Assembly (NCBI GenBank): GCA_028280615.1
Contig: JANQLK010000049.1
Span: 1 to 64,000 of the forward strand
Reading direction: 5' to 3'
Source: Woeseiaceae bacterium
Lineage (GTDB): Bacteria; Pseudomonadota; Gammaproteobacteria; Steroidobacterales; Woeseiaceae
Length of the DNA stretch: 64,000 bases
The notes under the pieces are model-generated. The model was not told the origin of the DNA. It saw only the letters and a list, made by a program, of their open reading frames with translations, and did not search any database. Positions 37,752 to 46,929 of the stretch are shown in pieces; the stretch's first letter is position 1; each line of letters starts with the position of its first letter. The position numbers were made by a program, and so were the translations under genes.

Positions 37752-38576
37752 TCAACGGAACAGTCCCGCGATCTTGACCAGCAGTCCCTTCTTCGCCGCG
37801 AACGACTGCAAGACCTGCGCGAGCATGACCGACACGTTGTCGCGTCCGCCATGGTTGTTGGCGAGGTCGACCAGCTGCTGACTAACGACGTCAAGACTAG
37901 CATTAAAAGTACTGATAGTTAAGTGAATATCTTCATCTTCGACCATGTCGGGAAGGCCGTCTGAACAAAGCAAATAGACGTCGTCGGGAAGCACCTCGTG
38001 CTCGTGAACTTCGACCTCGACGGTCGGCTCGACACCCAGTGCGCGGGTTACGTAGTTACGATTGGTCGAGCGCTGCGCTTCCTCCGAGGAGTAGAAACCC
38101 CGGTCGACGAGTTCCTGAAGCAGCGAATGGTCGAGGGTAATCTGCTCGAACGATCCGTTGCGCAGCCGATAGGCTCGCGAATCGCCCACGTGGGCGATTG
38201 AGACCTTGTTGTCGTAAAACATGCACGCGACGATCGTCGTGCCCATGCCCTCGCAGTCGGTGCGGCTCTGCGCGGTCTGGAAGATGATCTTGTTGGCCCG
38301 GTAAACGGCGTCCCTAAGGATAATGGACTGGCGCATCAGGCCGCTGTGCGGGTCGATGTCGGCGCGGTCTTCGCGATTGGCCGCTTCGGTGGCGAGGTCC
38401 GTGACGATCTGGACGGCGATGCCGCTGGCGACCTCCCCGGCATTGTAGCCGCCCATGCCGTCGGCGAGGACCATCAGTCCGATGTCGGCATCCGACCCGA
38501 TGGCGTCTTCGTTGTGCTCGCGGACACGGCCGGTGTCCGTCAATTCTGCGAAGTCGATTTTTCCGCGCAAGCTCAT
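37752..38576 (-). CDS. PP2C-type Ser/Thr protein phosphatase
   Basis: The 274-residue cytosolic protein has the PPM/PP2C motifs with metal-binding aspartates: REHNEDAIG, VLADGMGGYNAGEVAS, GMGTTIVA, AHVGDSRAYRL, YLLCSDGLPDMVEDE and GGRDNVSVML. It is expected to reverse phosphorylation made by the neighbouring kinase. It lies 30 bp downstream of the kinase gene and 157 bp upstream of the FHA gene, all on the minus strand. That 157-bp gap shows no clear promoter or terminator. Confidence 0.93.
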   Translation of the reverse strand: MSLRGKIDFAELTDTGRVREHNEDAIGSDADIGLMVLADGMGGYNAGEVASGIAVQIVTDLATEAANREDRADIDPHSGLMRQSIILRDAVYRANKIIFQTAQSRTDCEGMGTTIVACMFYDNKVSIAHVGDSRAYRLRNGSFEQITLDHSLLQELVDRGFYSSEEAQRSTNRNYVTRALGVEPTVEVEVHEHEVLPDDVYLLCSDGLPDMVEDEDIHLTISTFNASLDVVSQQLVDLANNHGGRDNVSVMLAQVLQSFAAKKGLLVKIAGLFR

Positions 38577-38606
38577 TATCGTCGTGCAGTCGCTCGTTTC
38601 GGCCGT

Positions 38607-40703
38607 CTACGAGTGGCTAGCGCAATTGCGCAGGGCGATGGCCAGCTCGCCCCCACTCGCGAAGCGGTTTTCAGGCCGCTTCGCCATGGCTTTCGCCAGC
38701 ACCGCGTCGATGCCGGGCGGTATACCCGCCCGTCGTCCGGCCAATGGCGAGGGATCTTCGGTCGTTATTTTGGTCATCAGCACCGCTATGTTCGTCGCTT
38801 TGAACGGCACTTCACCTACCAGCAGCTCGTATAGAGTAACACCAAGCGAAAACAAGTCCGAGAGGCCCGTCAGCTTTTCGGCACCGAGTTGCTCGGGCGA
38901 CATGTACATAGGCGTTCCAAGGACTATGCCAGTCTTGGTCTTGTTGTTGTCCGTGAGCCTCGCGACGCCAAAGTCGGAGATCTTGAGCGAGCCTTCCTTC
39001 GGGTTGTAGAGCAGGTTGGCCGGCTTGATGTCCCGGTGGATCACCCCCTGGTTATGCGCATAGTCGAGCGCTTCCGCCGTATCTGCCGCGAGTTCAATCG
39101 CGCGTTTCGGTGCGAGCAGCCGACTCGGGTCGGTAAAGTCTTTCAGCGGAATGCCCGGCACGTACTCCATGGCGATGTAGGCAAGGCCTTTGTCCTCGCC
39201 GGCGTCGTACACCGTGATGATGTTCGGGTGGGTCAGCCGGCCAGCGGATTCTGCCTCGCGGTAAAACCGAAGCCGGGCTTCCTTGAGTTCTTCGTCCTCG
39301 AATTCCTTTTCGATCGGGATCGCTTTGAGCGCGAGCTGGCGATTGATTCGCGGATCCTTGGCCAGGTAGACGGCGCCCATCGCGCCGCGGCCGATCCGCT
39401 TGTCGATCACGTAGCGGCCCAGCCGCTCTGGTATTCCGTTCGTATCCTTGACCGGCTTCTGTTGCTTGGCCCAGCTGCCGTGCGTCCGCTTCATCCACTC
39501 GAGGACGGCCTCGGCACGCTCCGGTTTCGCCTGTTCTTCAAACGCCAGTGACAGTTTGTACATGACCGAGGAGAGGTCATCGGATGGCGGGCACCGGCGC
39601 AGTTCGGCAAATGCCGGCTCCAGGCGTCCGGCGGCAAGGAAGTTCGAGCCGCGATTGAATGCGTCTCGGGATGCGACTTTCTCGTCGACCACGAGCCACA
39701 GACTCAACGCCGAGATACCGCAGAAGATGAGCAGCGCGCGGCCGATGTCGAGCCGCGTCTTGAGCACCCAGAGGAGCAGCGCGTCGACGAGGACCAGCCC
39801 AATGACGATGGCGATGCTGATTACCGCGATTTCGCGGCGGCCACGATCCGGGAAGAACATGACGGCAACGATCGTGAGCAGCACCGGCGCCAGCCACTCC
39901 ATCGCGCCGGCCCAGGCCGGTGAGATGATCGCCGTGTCCTGCTCGACGCCGGCAAGCACGGCCGCCGTAATCTCGGAGTACGTGGCAAACTGTCCGGACG
40001 GCAGCTGCGCCACGGCGCCCTTGAGCGCCGGGTCCGTGTCGAGGAACACCGTGTAGCCCGTCAGCGATCGCGTGTTGATCCGGTCGAAGATGACGTCGTC
40101 GGGATCGATGCGCCGCAGCGGTTCGAAGCCCGACAGGTAGATGGCGTCTTCATCGCCGGCCATGCGGTGACCGGGCGCGGCTTCGTTGTGCTCGAAGCTG
40201 TCGAACGCGATCGCGAGCGGCAGCACGGCGTTCTTGACCCCGTCACTCAGGCGCCACAGTTCGAGGCGCCTCAGAACGTCATCTTTGTCGGGATTCAGGT
40301 CGAGGAATCCGCCGCGCGATGCGTAGGCTTCCAGCGTGTTGCCGCTGCGCACGTAGACGGGCGGTCCAACGCTCAGCGACGTCGCCCAGGCCGGCGGCGA
40401 TGCGGCGTCGATATCCGGCGGGTTGGCCAGGATGATGCGGCGCACATCGACCTTCTTGAGTTTATCGATCAGTTCGCCGTAAAGATCCAGCGGGGTCTCG
40501 CTGGCATTCGGCTGCGGATCGATGCTGATGATGACTGCGGAGTCGAGCGCCTGGTCCAGCAGGCGACCCGCAAACAGGTCGTAGATCAAGCGGTCGGCCG
40601 CCGCGAAACCGGTCGCGAATGGCCCGTACACGAACACGAGGAGCACGCTGGCAAGGCCCAGAGCGATCAGGCGGTTTCGTTTTCTCCGTGCGGCCGTATC
40701 CAA
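38607..40703 (-). CDS. CHASE2-type membrane Ser/Thr protein kinase
   Basis: The 698-residue protein has an N-terminal membrane helix, an extracytoplasmic CHASE2-like sensor domain (about 45-260), three membrane helices (about 265-345), a short helical TPR-like stretch, and a C-terminal cytoplasmic Hanks kinase domain (about 420-690). All kinase landmarks are intact: GRGAMGAVYLAKD, ALKAIP with the catalytic lysine, VIHRDIKPANLL, SDFGVAR and GTPMYMSPEQL. It starts with TTG, with AAGGA 10 nt upstream. A CHASE2 domain fused to a Ser/Thr kinase, beside PP2C and FHA genes, makes a compact phospho-signalling locus. Confidence 0.9.
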   Translation of the reverse strand: MDTAARRKRNRLIALGLASVLLVFVYGPFATGFAAADRLIYDLFAGRLLDQALDSAVIISIDPQPNASETPLDLYGELIDKLKKVDVRRIILANPPDIDAASPPAWATSLSVGPPVYVRSGNTLEAYASRGGFLDLNPDKDDVLRRLELWRLSDGVKNAVLPLAIAFDSFEHNEAAPGHRMAGDEDAIYLSGFEPLRRIDPDDVIFDRINTRSLTGYTVFLDTDPALKGAVAQLPSGQFATYSEITAAVLAGVEQDTAIISPAWAGAMEWLAPVLLTIVAVMFFPDRGRREIAVISIAIVIGLVLVDALLLWVLKTRLDIGRALLIFCGISALSLWLVVDEKVASRDAFNRGSNFLAAGRLEPAFAELRRCPPSDDLSSVMYKLSLAFEEQAKPERAEAVLEWMKRTHGSWAKQQKPVKDTNGIPERLGRYVIDKRIGRGAMGAVYLAKDPRINRQLALKAIPIEKEFEDEELKEARLRFYREAESAGRLTHPNIITVYDAGEDKGLAYIAMEYVPGIPLKDFTDPSRLLAPKRAIELAADTAEALDYAHNQGVIHRDIKPANLLYNPKEGSLKISDFGVARLTDNNKTKTGIVLGTPMYMSPEQLGAEKLTGLSDLFSLGVTLYELLVGEVPFKATNIAVLMTKITTEDPSPLAGRRAGIPPGIDAVLAKAMAKRPENRFASGGELAIALRNCASHS

Positions 40704-40732
40704 GTCGGTCAGGTCCTTGTTTTATGGACAGA

Positions 40733-40738
40733 ATTATA
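40733..40738 (-). promoter_or_regulatory. -10 box for the kinase-phosphatase-FHA genes
   Basis: TATAAT on the minus strand lies 30 bp upstream of the kinase TTG. The best -35-like hexamer (TTGGAC) is only 13 bp away, so the promoter call is tentative. The rest of the 201-bp divergent gap to radA is AT-richer and holds a motif TGAGATAGGGTTAG (40760-40773) that resembles the gene-end repeat. Confidence 0.35.
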
Positions 40739-40904
40739 GGTAATCGGCTCCGTCCAAAATGAGATAGGGTTAGCACTTTTATGTAATACCGCGGGCGGGG
40801 CCGCTGCTATCCTTTCCGGTCCGTCTGCGGCATCGCGGCGCGCAGCTTCGCTGCTACTTCGAGCAATATCATGAATTTCAGGCATTTATCAGGAAACTAG
40901 TTCT

Positions 40905-42245
40905 ATGGCACGCGCGAAAATCGCCTACGTATGCGCCGAATGCGGCGCACACAGCGTCAAGTGGGCCGGCCAGTGCCCCGATTGTGCGGCCTGGAACACG
41001 CTGATCGAGACCCGCCTCGCGCCGTCCTCGGGGAGCGAGATTCCGGGCGCCGAAGCGTCGCCACTCGGTGACCTGCTCGACGATCCGGGCGAGCGCTATG
41101 CAACCGGATTCTCGGAGTTCGACCGGGTCATCGGCGGCGGGCTCGTGCCGGGCGCCGTCATCCTGCTCGGCGGGGATCCCGGCGTAGGCAAATCGACGCT
41201 CCTGTCGCAGGTCGCGGCCTCACTGCCCGGGGCGCTACCGGTCTGCTATGCCACGGGTGAGGAGTCGCTCCGGCAGGTGGCACATCGATCGGAACGGCTG
41301 AAACTCGAACACTCGAGCCTCACGATTCTAGCCGAGACGTCACTCGATCGCGTACTGGCGCAAGCGCTGAAGCAGAAGGCCCGCGTGCTCGTGATCGACT
41401 CGATCCAGACTATGGGCAGCGACGAGCTTGGATCCGCGCCGGGATCGGTTACCCAGCTGCGAGAGTGCGTCGGGCGCATCGTGAATTTTGCCAAGCGGAT
41501 CGACACCGCCGTGTTCGTCATCGGGCATGTCACGAAGGACGGCTCCATCGCGGGTCCGCGGGTCGTCGAACACATGGTCGATACGGTGCTGTATTTCGAG
41601 AGCGATCCGGCCAGCCGCTACACGCTGATCCGGTCCGTCAAGAACCGGTTCGGCGCCAGCGGCGAGATGGGCGTTTTTTCGATGACCGACTCTGGCTTTC
41701 GCGAAGTGCGCAACCCTTCGGCGATATTCCTGTCGCGCGATTCCGTTGTCGAACCGGGCAGCGTCGTGTCGGTAGCCTGGGAGGGCAGCCGGCCGTTGCT
41801 CGTAGAGGTCCAGGCCCTGGTTGCCGATGGTGCCGGAACCGCGCCGAAGCGACTGGCGCAGGGCACGGATCAGAACAGGCTCGCGCTGTTGCTCGCCGTG
41901 CTGCAGCGTCATGGCACGACCGTGCTCGGCGGTGAGGATGTCTTCGTCAATGTCGTCGGCGGTCTGAAGATCGGCGAAACGTCGATCGACCTGCCGGTCG
42001 TGCTGTCCATCGTCTCGAGCTTCCTCGATCGCAGAGTCGCCGAGGGCACCGTCAGCTTCGGCGAAATCGGACTCGCCGGCGAGATTCGGCCGGTGCGCTT
42101 TGGCGAGGAACGCGTCGCCGCGGCGGCGCAGCAGGGTTTCCGCCGGGCCATAGTGCCGAAGTCGAACGTTCCGAAGCAGGCGCCCGGCGAGATTGAAGTC
42201 ATCGGCGTCACGCGCTTGCGCGAGGCGCTCGATGCCGCAATGTAG
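40905..42245 (+). CDS. radA: DNA repair protein RadA
   Basis: RadA is a RecA-related branch-migration helicase that processes recombination intermediates. The 446-residue protein has the N-terminal C4 zinc finger (CAECGAHSVKWAGQCPDCAA), Walker A GGDPGVGKSTLL, Walker B VLVIDSIQTM, the RadA-specific KNRFG motif (VKNRFGASGEMGVF) and a C-terminal Lon-protease-like domain. It starts with ATG preceded by AGGAAA with 9-nt spacing. It is divergent from the kinase gene and convergent with the CNNM/CorC gene. Confidence 0.97.
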   Translation: MARAKIAYVCAECGAHSVKWAGQCPDCAAWNTLIETRLAPSSGSEIPGAEASPLGDLLDDPGERYATGFSEFDRVIGGGLVPGAVILLGGDPGVGKSTLLSQVAASLPGALPVCYATGEESLRQVAHRSERLKLEHSSLTILAETSLDRVLAQALKQKARVLVIDSIQTMGSDELGSAPGSVTQLRECVGRIVNFAKRIDTAVFVIGHVTKDGSIAGPRVVEHMVDTVLYFESDPASRYTLIRSVKNRFGASGEMGVFSMTDSGFREVRNPSAIFLSRDSVVEPGSVVSVAWEGSRPLLVEVQALVADGAGTAPKRLAQGTDQNRLALLLAVLQRHGTTVLGGEDVFVNVVGGLKIGETSIDLPVVLSIVSSFLDRRVAEGTVSFGEIGLAGEIRPVRFGEERVAAAAQQGFRRAIVPKSNVPKQAPGEIEVIGVTRLREALDAAM

Positions 42246-42273
42246 CGCTGATCCCGCGGATCGCCGATGAGTT

Positions 42274-42288
42274 TGAGATAGGTTCTAG
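42274..42288 (-). repeat. Gene-end motif TGAGAYAGGTTCTAG, copy B
   Basis: TGAGATAGGTTCTAG contains, on the minus strand, the TAG stop of the CNNM/CorC gene and lies 28 bp after the radA stop. It differs from copy A only at the Y position. Confidence 0.55.
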
Positions 42289-43562
42289 TCTTCCGCTTCG
42301 GCTTCCGCGACGCGGCGACCGACGCGAACCGTGCGAATACGCTTGTCCTCGGTCTCGACGATTTCGATCGGGTAACCGTTGATCTCGAGGCAGGTCGACG
42401 GCTCGGGAATCGTCTCGAGCAGCTCGACGATCAGGCCGCTCAGGGTCTTCGGCCCATCGGTCGGCAGCTCCCAGTGTTCCGAGCGATTCAGTTCGCGTAT
42501 GTTCGCGCCGCCCGCGACCAGCCAGGACTCCGGGCCTTCGCGCACGACGTCCTCGTCGGAGTCCGTGGGATCGGTCGTGAACTCGCCGACGATCTCCTCG
42601 AGAATGTCCTCGAGCGTGATCAGCCCCTGGATGTCGCCGTATTCGTCAACCACGAGCGCAATCCTGAGCCGGCGCCTTTGAAACTGCACGAGCTGGGTGC
42701 TCAGCGGTGTGCCTTCGGGTACGAAGTAGGGCTCCTCAAGCATCGCCTCGAGCGACCGCTTGTCGAACGATTGCGGCGCCGCATTGGCCAGTTTGCGCAG
42801 GTGCAGTATGCCGATGATGTTGTCAATCGTGTCGCGATACACCGGAATGCGCGTGTGTTCGCTCGCCGTGATGAGCGCCTCGATCTCCACGAGTTCGTCG
42901 TCGAGATCGATTCCCACGACCTCATTGTGTGGAACCATGACGTCGTCGACGGTGACCTTCTCGAGGTCGAGGATGCTCAACAGCATGCGCTGGTAGCGGC
43001 TCGACATCCGGCTGCCCGCCTCGAACACCACGGTGCGCAGTTCCTCGCGTGTCAGGGGTTGCAGCTCCGAGTCGCTACTACGGACGCCGAACAGGTACAG
43101 GACCCCGTTCGCACACATGCTCGTCAGCCACACGAGCGGATAGGTGAGCTTGAGGAGCGGGTAGTAGATTATTGCGGCCGGAAAGGCGAGTCGTTCCGGG
43201 TGCATGGCGGCGAGCGTCTTCGGCGCGGCTTCCGAGAAGATCAGGACGACCAGCGTCAGCACAACGGTTCCGAGCGCCACGGCAGGTTCGCCGCCGAGGT
43301 CCAACGCGATGACGGCCATCAGCGAGGCAGCCGAGAAGTTCACGAGATTGTTGCCCAGGAGAATCAGGCCGATGACCCGGTCCGGACGCGCCAGCAGGCG
43401 TTCGGCCAGCATGGCTCCGCGATGGCCCTTGCGGGCGCGATGTCGAAGCTGGTAGCGGTTCAGGCTCATCAGAGCCGTCTCCGAACCCGAGAAAAATGCA
43501 GACAGTAAGAGCAGCAGACCCAGCAGTGAAAGCAGGGCCCCTAGTGGAACGTCATCGCCCAC
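42285..43562 (-). CDS. CNNM/CorC-HlyC family membrane protein (YfjD-like)
   Basis: The 425-residue protein has a DUF21/CNNM membrane domain with about four helices (residues 1-170; LSAFFSGSETALMSLNR, FSEAAPKTLA), two CBS domains (about 205-330; VMVPHNEVVGID and LRIALVVDEYGDIQGLITLED) and a C-terminal CorC_HlyC domain. Family members are linked to magnesium or other divalent cation transport. yfjD-ypjD-ffh is a common gammaproteobacterial neighbourhood, which supports orthology with YfjD. The GTG start is preceded by AGGGAGG at 10 nt. ypjD is 128 bp upstream on the same strand. Confidence 0.92.
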   Translation of the reverse strand: MGDDVPLGALLSLLGLLLLLSAFFSGSETALMSLNRYQLRHRARKGHRGAMLAERLLARPDRVIGLILLGNNLVNFSAASLMAVIALDLGGEPAVALGTVVLTLVVLIFSEAAPKTLAAMHPERLAFPAAIIYYPLLKLTYPLVWLTSMCANGVLYLFGVRSSDSELQPLTREELRTVVFEAGSRMSSRYQRMLLSILDLEKVTVDDVMVPHNEVVGIDLDDELVEIEALITASEHTRIPVYRDTIDNIIGILHLRKLANAAPQSFDKRSLEAMLEEPYFVPEGTPLSTQLVQFQRRRLRIALVVDEYGDIQGLITLEDILEEIVGEFTTDPTDSDEDVVREGPESWLVAGGANIRELNRSEHWELPTDGPKTLSGLIVELLETIPEPSTCLEINGYPIEIVETEDKRIRTVRVGRRVAEAEAED

Positions 43563-43674
43563 AGACTGGGCACCTCCCTTTCAGCACGACGGGATCAGTT
43601 CAGCAGGGCGGCCAATAGCTGTCAAGGACGTCGGTCCCCTGTTTCGTTTCCGCCGACGCGGTCACGATCTGGCT

Positions 43675-43689
43675 CGAGACAGGTTCTGG
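43675..43689 (-). repeat. Gene-end motif, copy C (CGAGACAGGTTCTGG)
   Basis: This copy differs from TGAGACAGGTTCTAG at two positions and lies 1 bp after the stop of the YpjD gene on the minus strand. Read in that direction, the similarity to copy D continues after a 5-nt gap (both have AGATCGTG, then a related CCGCGTCGG / TCGCGCCGG), so the element may be about 35 bp long. Confidence 0.5.
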
Positions 43690-43690
43690 C

Positions 43691-44494
43691 TCAGCCCCAG
43701 GATCGCCCGAGTATCTCTTCGAGCACGAGGCGGCTGCCGAAATAGCCGAGTCCGAGCGCGGTAAACGCAGCCAGGTACAGGTAGACGGCGCGCCGGCCTC
43801 GCCACCCGGCGAGCCAGCGGCCGGCGAGCAGGATGCCGAACAGCAACACGGCGACAAGTGACAGCGCCGTCTTGTGAACGAGGTGCTGGGCGAACAGGTT
43901 TTCCACGAACGTGAATCCGGAGACGATTGACAGGGCGAGCACCGTGAAGCCGGCTGCGGTCAGCGCAAACAGCAGTTTCTCGGTCGTGTCGAGCGGCGCG
44001 AACAGCCGGTTGGCGGCCGTCAGCTTCCCGCCGCGAAGACGATTGTCCTGCACCAGCGCATACACGGCGACGATCGCGCCGACGGTCAGCAATCCGTAGG
44101 CGAACATCGACGTCAGCACGTGCACACGAATTTGCCAGGTCATCGTCGACGTGCCCGTGCTGACGTCGCCGGTGCCGGTCGCCATGGCGCACAGTGCGCC
44201 AAGCAGCAGCATCCCTCCGGCGAGCCCGCGCAGAAACTCGTTGAACGCGCTCAAGCCGGCGATGGCCGCGAGCTGCAGGCCGATCAGCGACACGGCGGTT
44301 GCCAGCGTGAGGCCGGAGCCTCCCGGCATCATCGCGATCGTGAGCAACCAGATGTGCATCAGCACACCGCCGCCGCAGAGCGCGAATCCGAGCGCCGTGA
44401 GCATGCCCGAACGCGATGCGTGCTGCGGCAGACGGCTCAGCGCGAAAGCGCTACCAGAGAACAGGTACAGGAATGGAATTGTGATTTGAAACAC
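43691..44494 (-). CDS. ypjD: YpjD/CcsA-like cytochrome c assembly membrane protein
   Basis: The 267-residue protein has eight hydrophobic helices and the pattern of the CcsA/CcmC family, including conserved histidines (QIRVHVLTSMFAYG, AQHLVHKTALSLVAVLLFG) and a WG-rich segment. CcsA-type proteins handle heme during cytochrome c maturation, but the role of YpjD is not settled. The gene lies divergent from the phosphodiesterase gene and close to ffh, as in E. coli. It starts with GTG. Confidence 0.85.
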   Translation of the reverse strand: MFQITIPFLYLFSGSAFALSRLPQHASRSGMLTALGFALCGGGVLMHIWLLTIAMMPGGSGLTLATAVSLIGLQLAAIAGLSAFNEFLRGLAGGMLLLGALCAMATGTGDVSTGTSTMTWQIRVHVLTSMFAYGLLTVGAIVAVYALVQDNRLRGGKLTAANRLFAPLDTTEKLLFALTAAGFTVLALSIVSGFTFVENLFAQHLVHKTALSLVAVLLFGILLAGRWLAGWRGRRAVYLYLAAFTALGLGYFGSRLVLEEILGRSWG

Positions 44495-44608
44495 AGAAAC
44501 CCGGCGGCCTTTTACCTAACGTTTCAGCAGGTTGAATCATCCCACACGGCGAGCTCCAAGAGAACCTTTTTCCCTTTGGCGACCGGGACTTGCCGTCCAG
44601 TTAACGAC

Positions 44609-45376
44609 ATGCGGATTAGTATTCTCGGCTGCAGCGGCGGAATAGGCGAAGGCTCACGAACATCGGCGATGCTCGTCGATGACGACGTGCTCATCGATGC
44701 CGGAACCGGTATCGGCGATCTGCCCCTCGAACAGCTGAATCGCATCCGCCACGTCTTCCTGACCCATGCGCACCTCGATCATATTGCGGGCCTGCCGATG
44801 CTCGTGGATTCCGTGTTCGACGAGAATTTCGACGTGCCGCTCACCGTGTACGCGCGCCAGGAGACCCTGGATGCCGTCCAGACGCACATCTTCAACGATG
44901 TGATCTGGCCGGACTTCTCGGGGCTGCCGAGCCGCGAAAACCCGATGCTGCGCTACTATGCCTTGACGCCCGCCGACACCGTGAAGATCGGCCTCAAGGA
45001 ATTCCATGCCGTCGACGTCAGGCACAGCGTCCCGTCGCTCGGGTTCACGGTGCAAAACTCCTGCGGCTCGTTCGCGGTGAGTGGCGATACGAAGTCCAAC
45101 GAGACGCTCTGGCCGGTGCTGAATGCCTGCGACGATCTCAAGGTGCTGGTCATCGAGGTGTCGTTCCCGGATGAGATGGAAGCGCTCGCCAATGAAGCCG
45201 GCCACTATTGCCCCAAAACCCTGACCCGCGATCTCGAACGTTTGCGTCACCGCCCCGACATCTGGCTGACCGGTATGAAGCCGGGCTGCGAGGACCGGAT
45301 TCTCGACCAGGTCATGGCCGCCGCCCCCGACAGCAACATCCGCATGCTCGAGCGCGGTACGGTCCTGCAAATCTAG
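44609..45376 (+). CDS. Metallo-beta-lactamase-fold 3',5'-cyclic-nucleotide phosphodiesterase (class II)
   Basis: The 255-residue protein has the metallo-hydrolase motif THAHLDHIAG near residue 53 and later metal ligands (VRHSVPSLG, SGDTKSNE). The overall pattern, starting ISILGCSGGIGEGSRTSAML, fits class II cyclic-nucleotide phosphodiesterases related to yeast PDE1. It probably hydrolyses cAMP or a related cyclic nucleotide in the cytosol. ATG at 44609 marks the start of homology; the frame is open further upstream across the divergent ypjD gene but without support. The stop lies in copy D of the gene-end motif, 88 bp before ffh. Confidence 0.85.
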   Translation: MRISILGCSGGIGEGSRTSAMLVDDDVLIDAGTGIGDLPLEQLNRIRHVFLTHAHLDHIAGLPMLVDSVFDENFDVPLTVYARQETLDAVQTHIFNDVIWPDFSGLPSRENPMLRYYALTPADTVKIGLKEFHAVDVRHSVPSLGFTVQNSCGSFAVSGDTKSNETLWPVLNACDDLKVLVIEVSFPDEMEALANEAGHYCPKTLTRDLERLRHRPDIWLTGMKPGCEDRILDQVMAAAPDSNIRMLERGTVLQI

Positions 45377-45387
45377 AACCTATCTCA
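45373..45387 (+). repeat. Gene-end motif TGAGAYAGGTTCTAG, copy D
   Basis: CTAGAACCTATCTCA is the exact reverse complement of copy B. Its TAG is the stop codon of the phosphodiesterase gene. So in all four copies the motif has the same orientation with respect to the gene that ends there. Confidence 0.55.
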
Positions 45388-45464
45388 TTATAGATCGTGG
45401 TCGCGCCGGCGGATGCGGGCTAGAATCCGGCTGTCACCCAAGCGTCTGTCGGAAACCCGCGAAC

Positions 45465-46841
45465 ATGTTCGATAACCTCACAGGCCGCCTTCGAGACGCG
45501 GCCAAGAGCCTGACCGGCAAAGGTCGACTCACCGAAAGCAACATCAAGGACACGCTTCGGCAAGTGCGACTTGCGCTGCTCGAGGCGGACGTCGCCCTGC
45601 CGGTCGTCAAGGCGTTCATCGAACGCGTTCGCGAACGCGCCGTCGGCGAAGAGGTGGCGAAGAGCCTTACGCCGGGCCAGGCGCTCATCAAGATCATCCA
45701 CGACGAACTGGTCACGATTCTCGGCGGCAGCAACGTTGCGCTCGATTTGAAGGCGCAGCCGCCCGTCGTCATTCTGCTCGCCGGCCTGCAGGGTGCGGGC
45801 AAGACGACGACGGCCGCGAAGCTCGCGAAACAGCTCATCGAGGGCCAGAAGAAGAAGGTCATGCTCGTGAGCGTGGATGTGCACCGCCCTGCGGCCATAT
45901 TGCAGCTCGAGACGCTGGCCGGGGAGGTCGGCGCGTTGCACGCGGCGAGCGAGGCCAGCGAGAAGCCGACGAAGATCGTCGACCGCGCGATCGACGAGGC
46001 GAAGCGTGCGCATGCCGACGTCCTGATCGTCGACACGGCCGGACGGCTGCACGTCGACGGCGAGATGATGCAGGAGGTCGTCGCCGTACACGAGCGCGCA
46101 ATGCCGCGCGAGACGCTGTTTATCGTCGACAGTATGGCCGGTCAGGATGCCGTCAACGCTGCCAGGGCCTTCGACGAGGCGCTGCCGCTTACCGGCGTCG
46201 TCCTGACGAAAGCTGACGGCGATGCGAAAGGCGGCGTCGCGCTTTCCGTCCGCGAAATCACCGGTAAGCCGATTCGCTTCATGGGCGTTGGCGAGAAGAC
46301 CGACGCGCTCGAGACCTTCCATCCGGAGCGCATGGCCTCGCGCATCCTGGGTATGGGCGACGTCCTGACGCTGGTCGAGGAGATCGAGGGCAAGGTCGAG
46401 AAGGAGAAGGCCGAGAAGCTCGCGAAGAAGCTCAAGAAGGGACGCGGCTTCGACCTGTCGGATCTCAAGGATCAGCTCGAGCAGATGATGAACCTGGGCG
46501 GCCTGGGCGCCATGCTCGACAAGCTGCCGATGCCCGGCAACATCGATCCGTCTGCGCTCAAGAATCAGGCGAGCGACCGGGATCTCAGGCGCCAGGTGGC
46601 GATCATCAACTCGATGACGCCCGGCGAAAGGCGCTTCCCGAAGACCATCAACGGTTCGCGCAAGAAGCGAATCGCCGCCGGCGCCGGACTCACGATCCAG
46701 GACGTGAACCGCCTGCTGAAGCAGCACACCCAGATGGAACGCATGATGAAAAAGATGTCGCGTGGCGGCATCAAAAACATGCTGCGGGGGCTCCAGTCGG
46801 GGGCTGCGCCCGGCGGCCCGCCGCGGGGTTTTCGGCGATAG
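45465..46841 (+). CDS. ffh: Signal recognition particle protein Ffh
   Basis: Ffh with 4.5S RNA delivers ribosomes that make membrane proteins to FtsY. The 458-residue protein has the helical N domain, the GTPase G domain (LLAGLQGAGKTTTAAKLAKQ, DVHRPAAILQLE, VDTAGRLHVD, TKADGDAKGG) and a Met-rich C-terminal M domain (KKMSRGGIKNMLRGLQ). Length and motifs are standard. The rpsP operon starts 234 bp downstream with its own promoters. Confidence 0.97.
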   Translation: MFDNLTGRLRDAAKSLTGKGRLTESNIKDTLRQVRLALLEADVALPVVKAFIERVRERAVGEEVAKSLTPGQALIKIIHDELVTILGGSNVALDLKAQPPVVILLAGLQGAGKTTTAAKLAKQLIEGQKKKVMLVSVDVHRPAAILQLETLAGEVGALHAASEASEKPTKIVDRAIDEAKRAHADVLIVDTAGRLHVDGEMMQEVVAVHERAMPRETLFIVDSMAGQDAVNAARAFDEALPLTGVVLTKADGDAKGGVALSVREITGKPIRFMGVGEKTDALETFHPERMASRILGMGDVLTLVEEIEGKVEKEKAEKLAKKLKKGRGFDLSDLKDQLEQMMNLGGLGAMLDKLPMPGNIDPSALKNQASDRDLRRQVAIINSMTPGERRFPKTINGSRKKRIAAGAGLTIQDVNRLLKQHTQMERMMKKMSRGGIKNMLRGLQSGAAPGGPPRGFRR

Positions 46842-46929
46842 CACCACCCGTCGCCGATTCGACGAAACCTCCGCAAATCGGGCGCGGATGCGGACCGAGC
46901 GGACAATGCAGCCGGCCAGCTGCGCCGGT

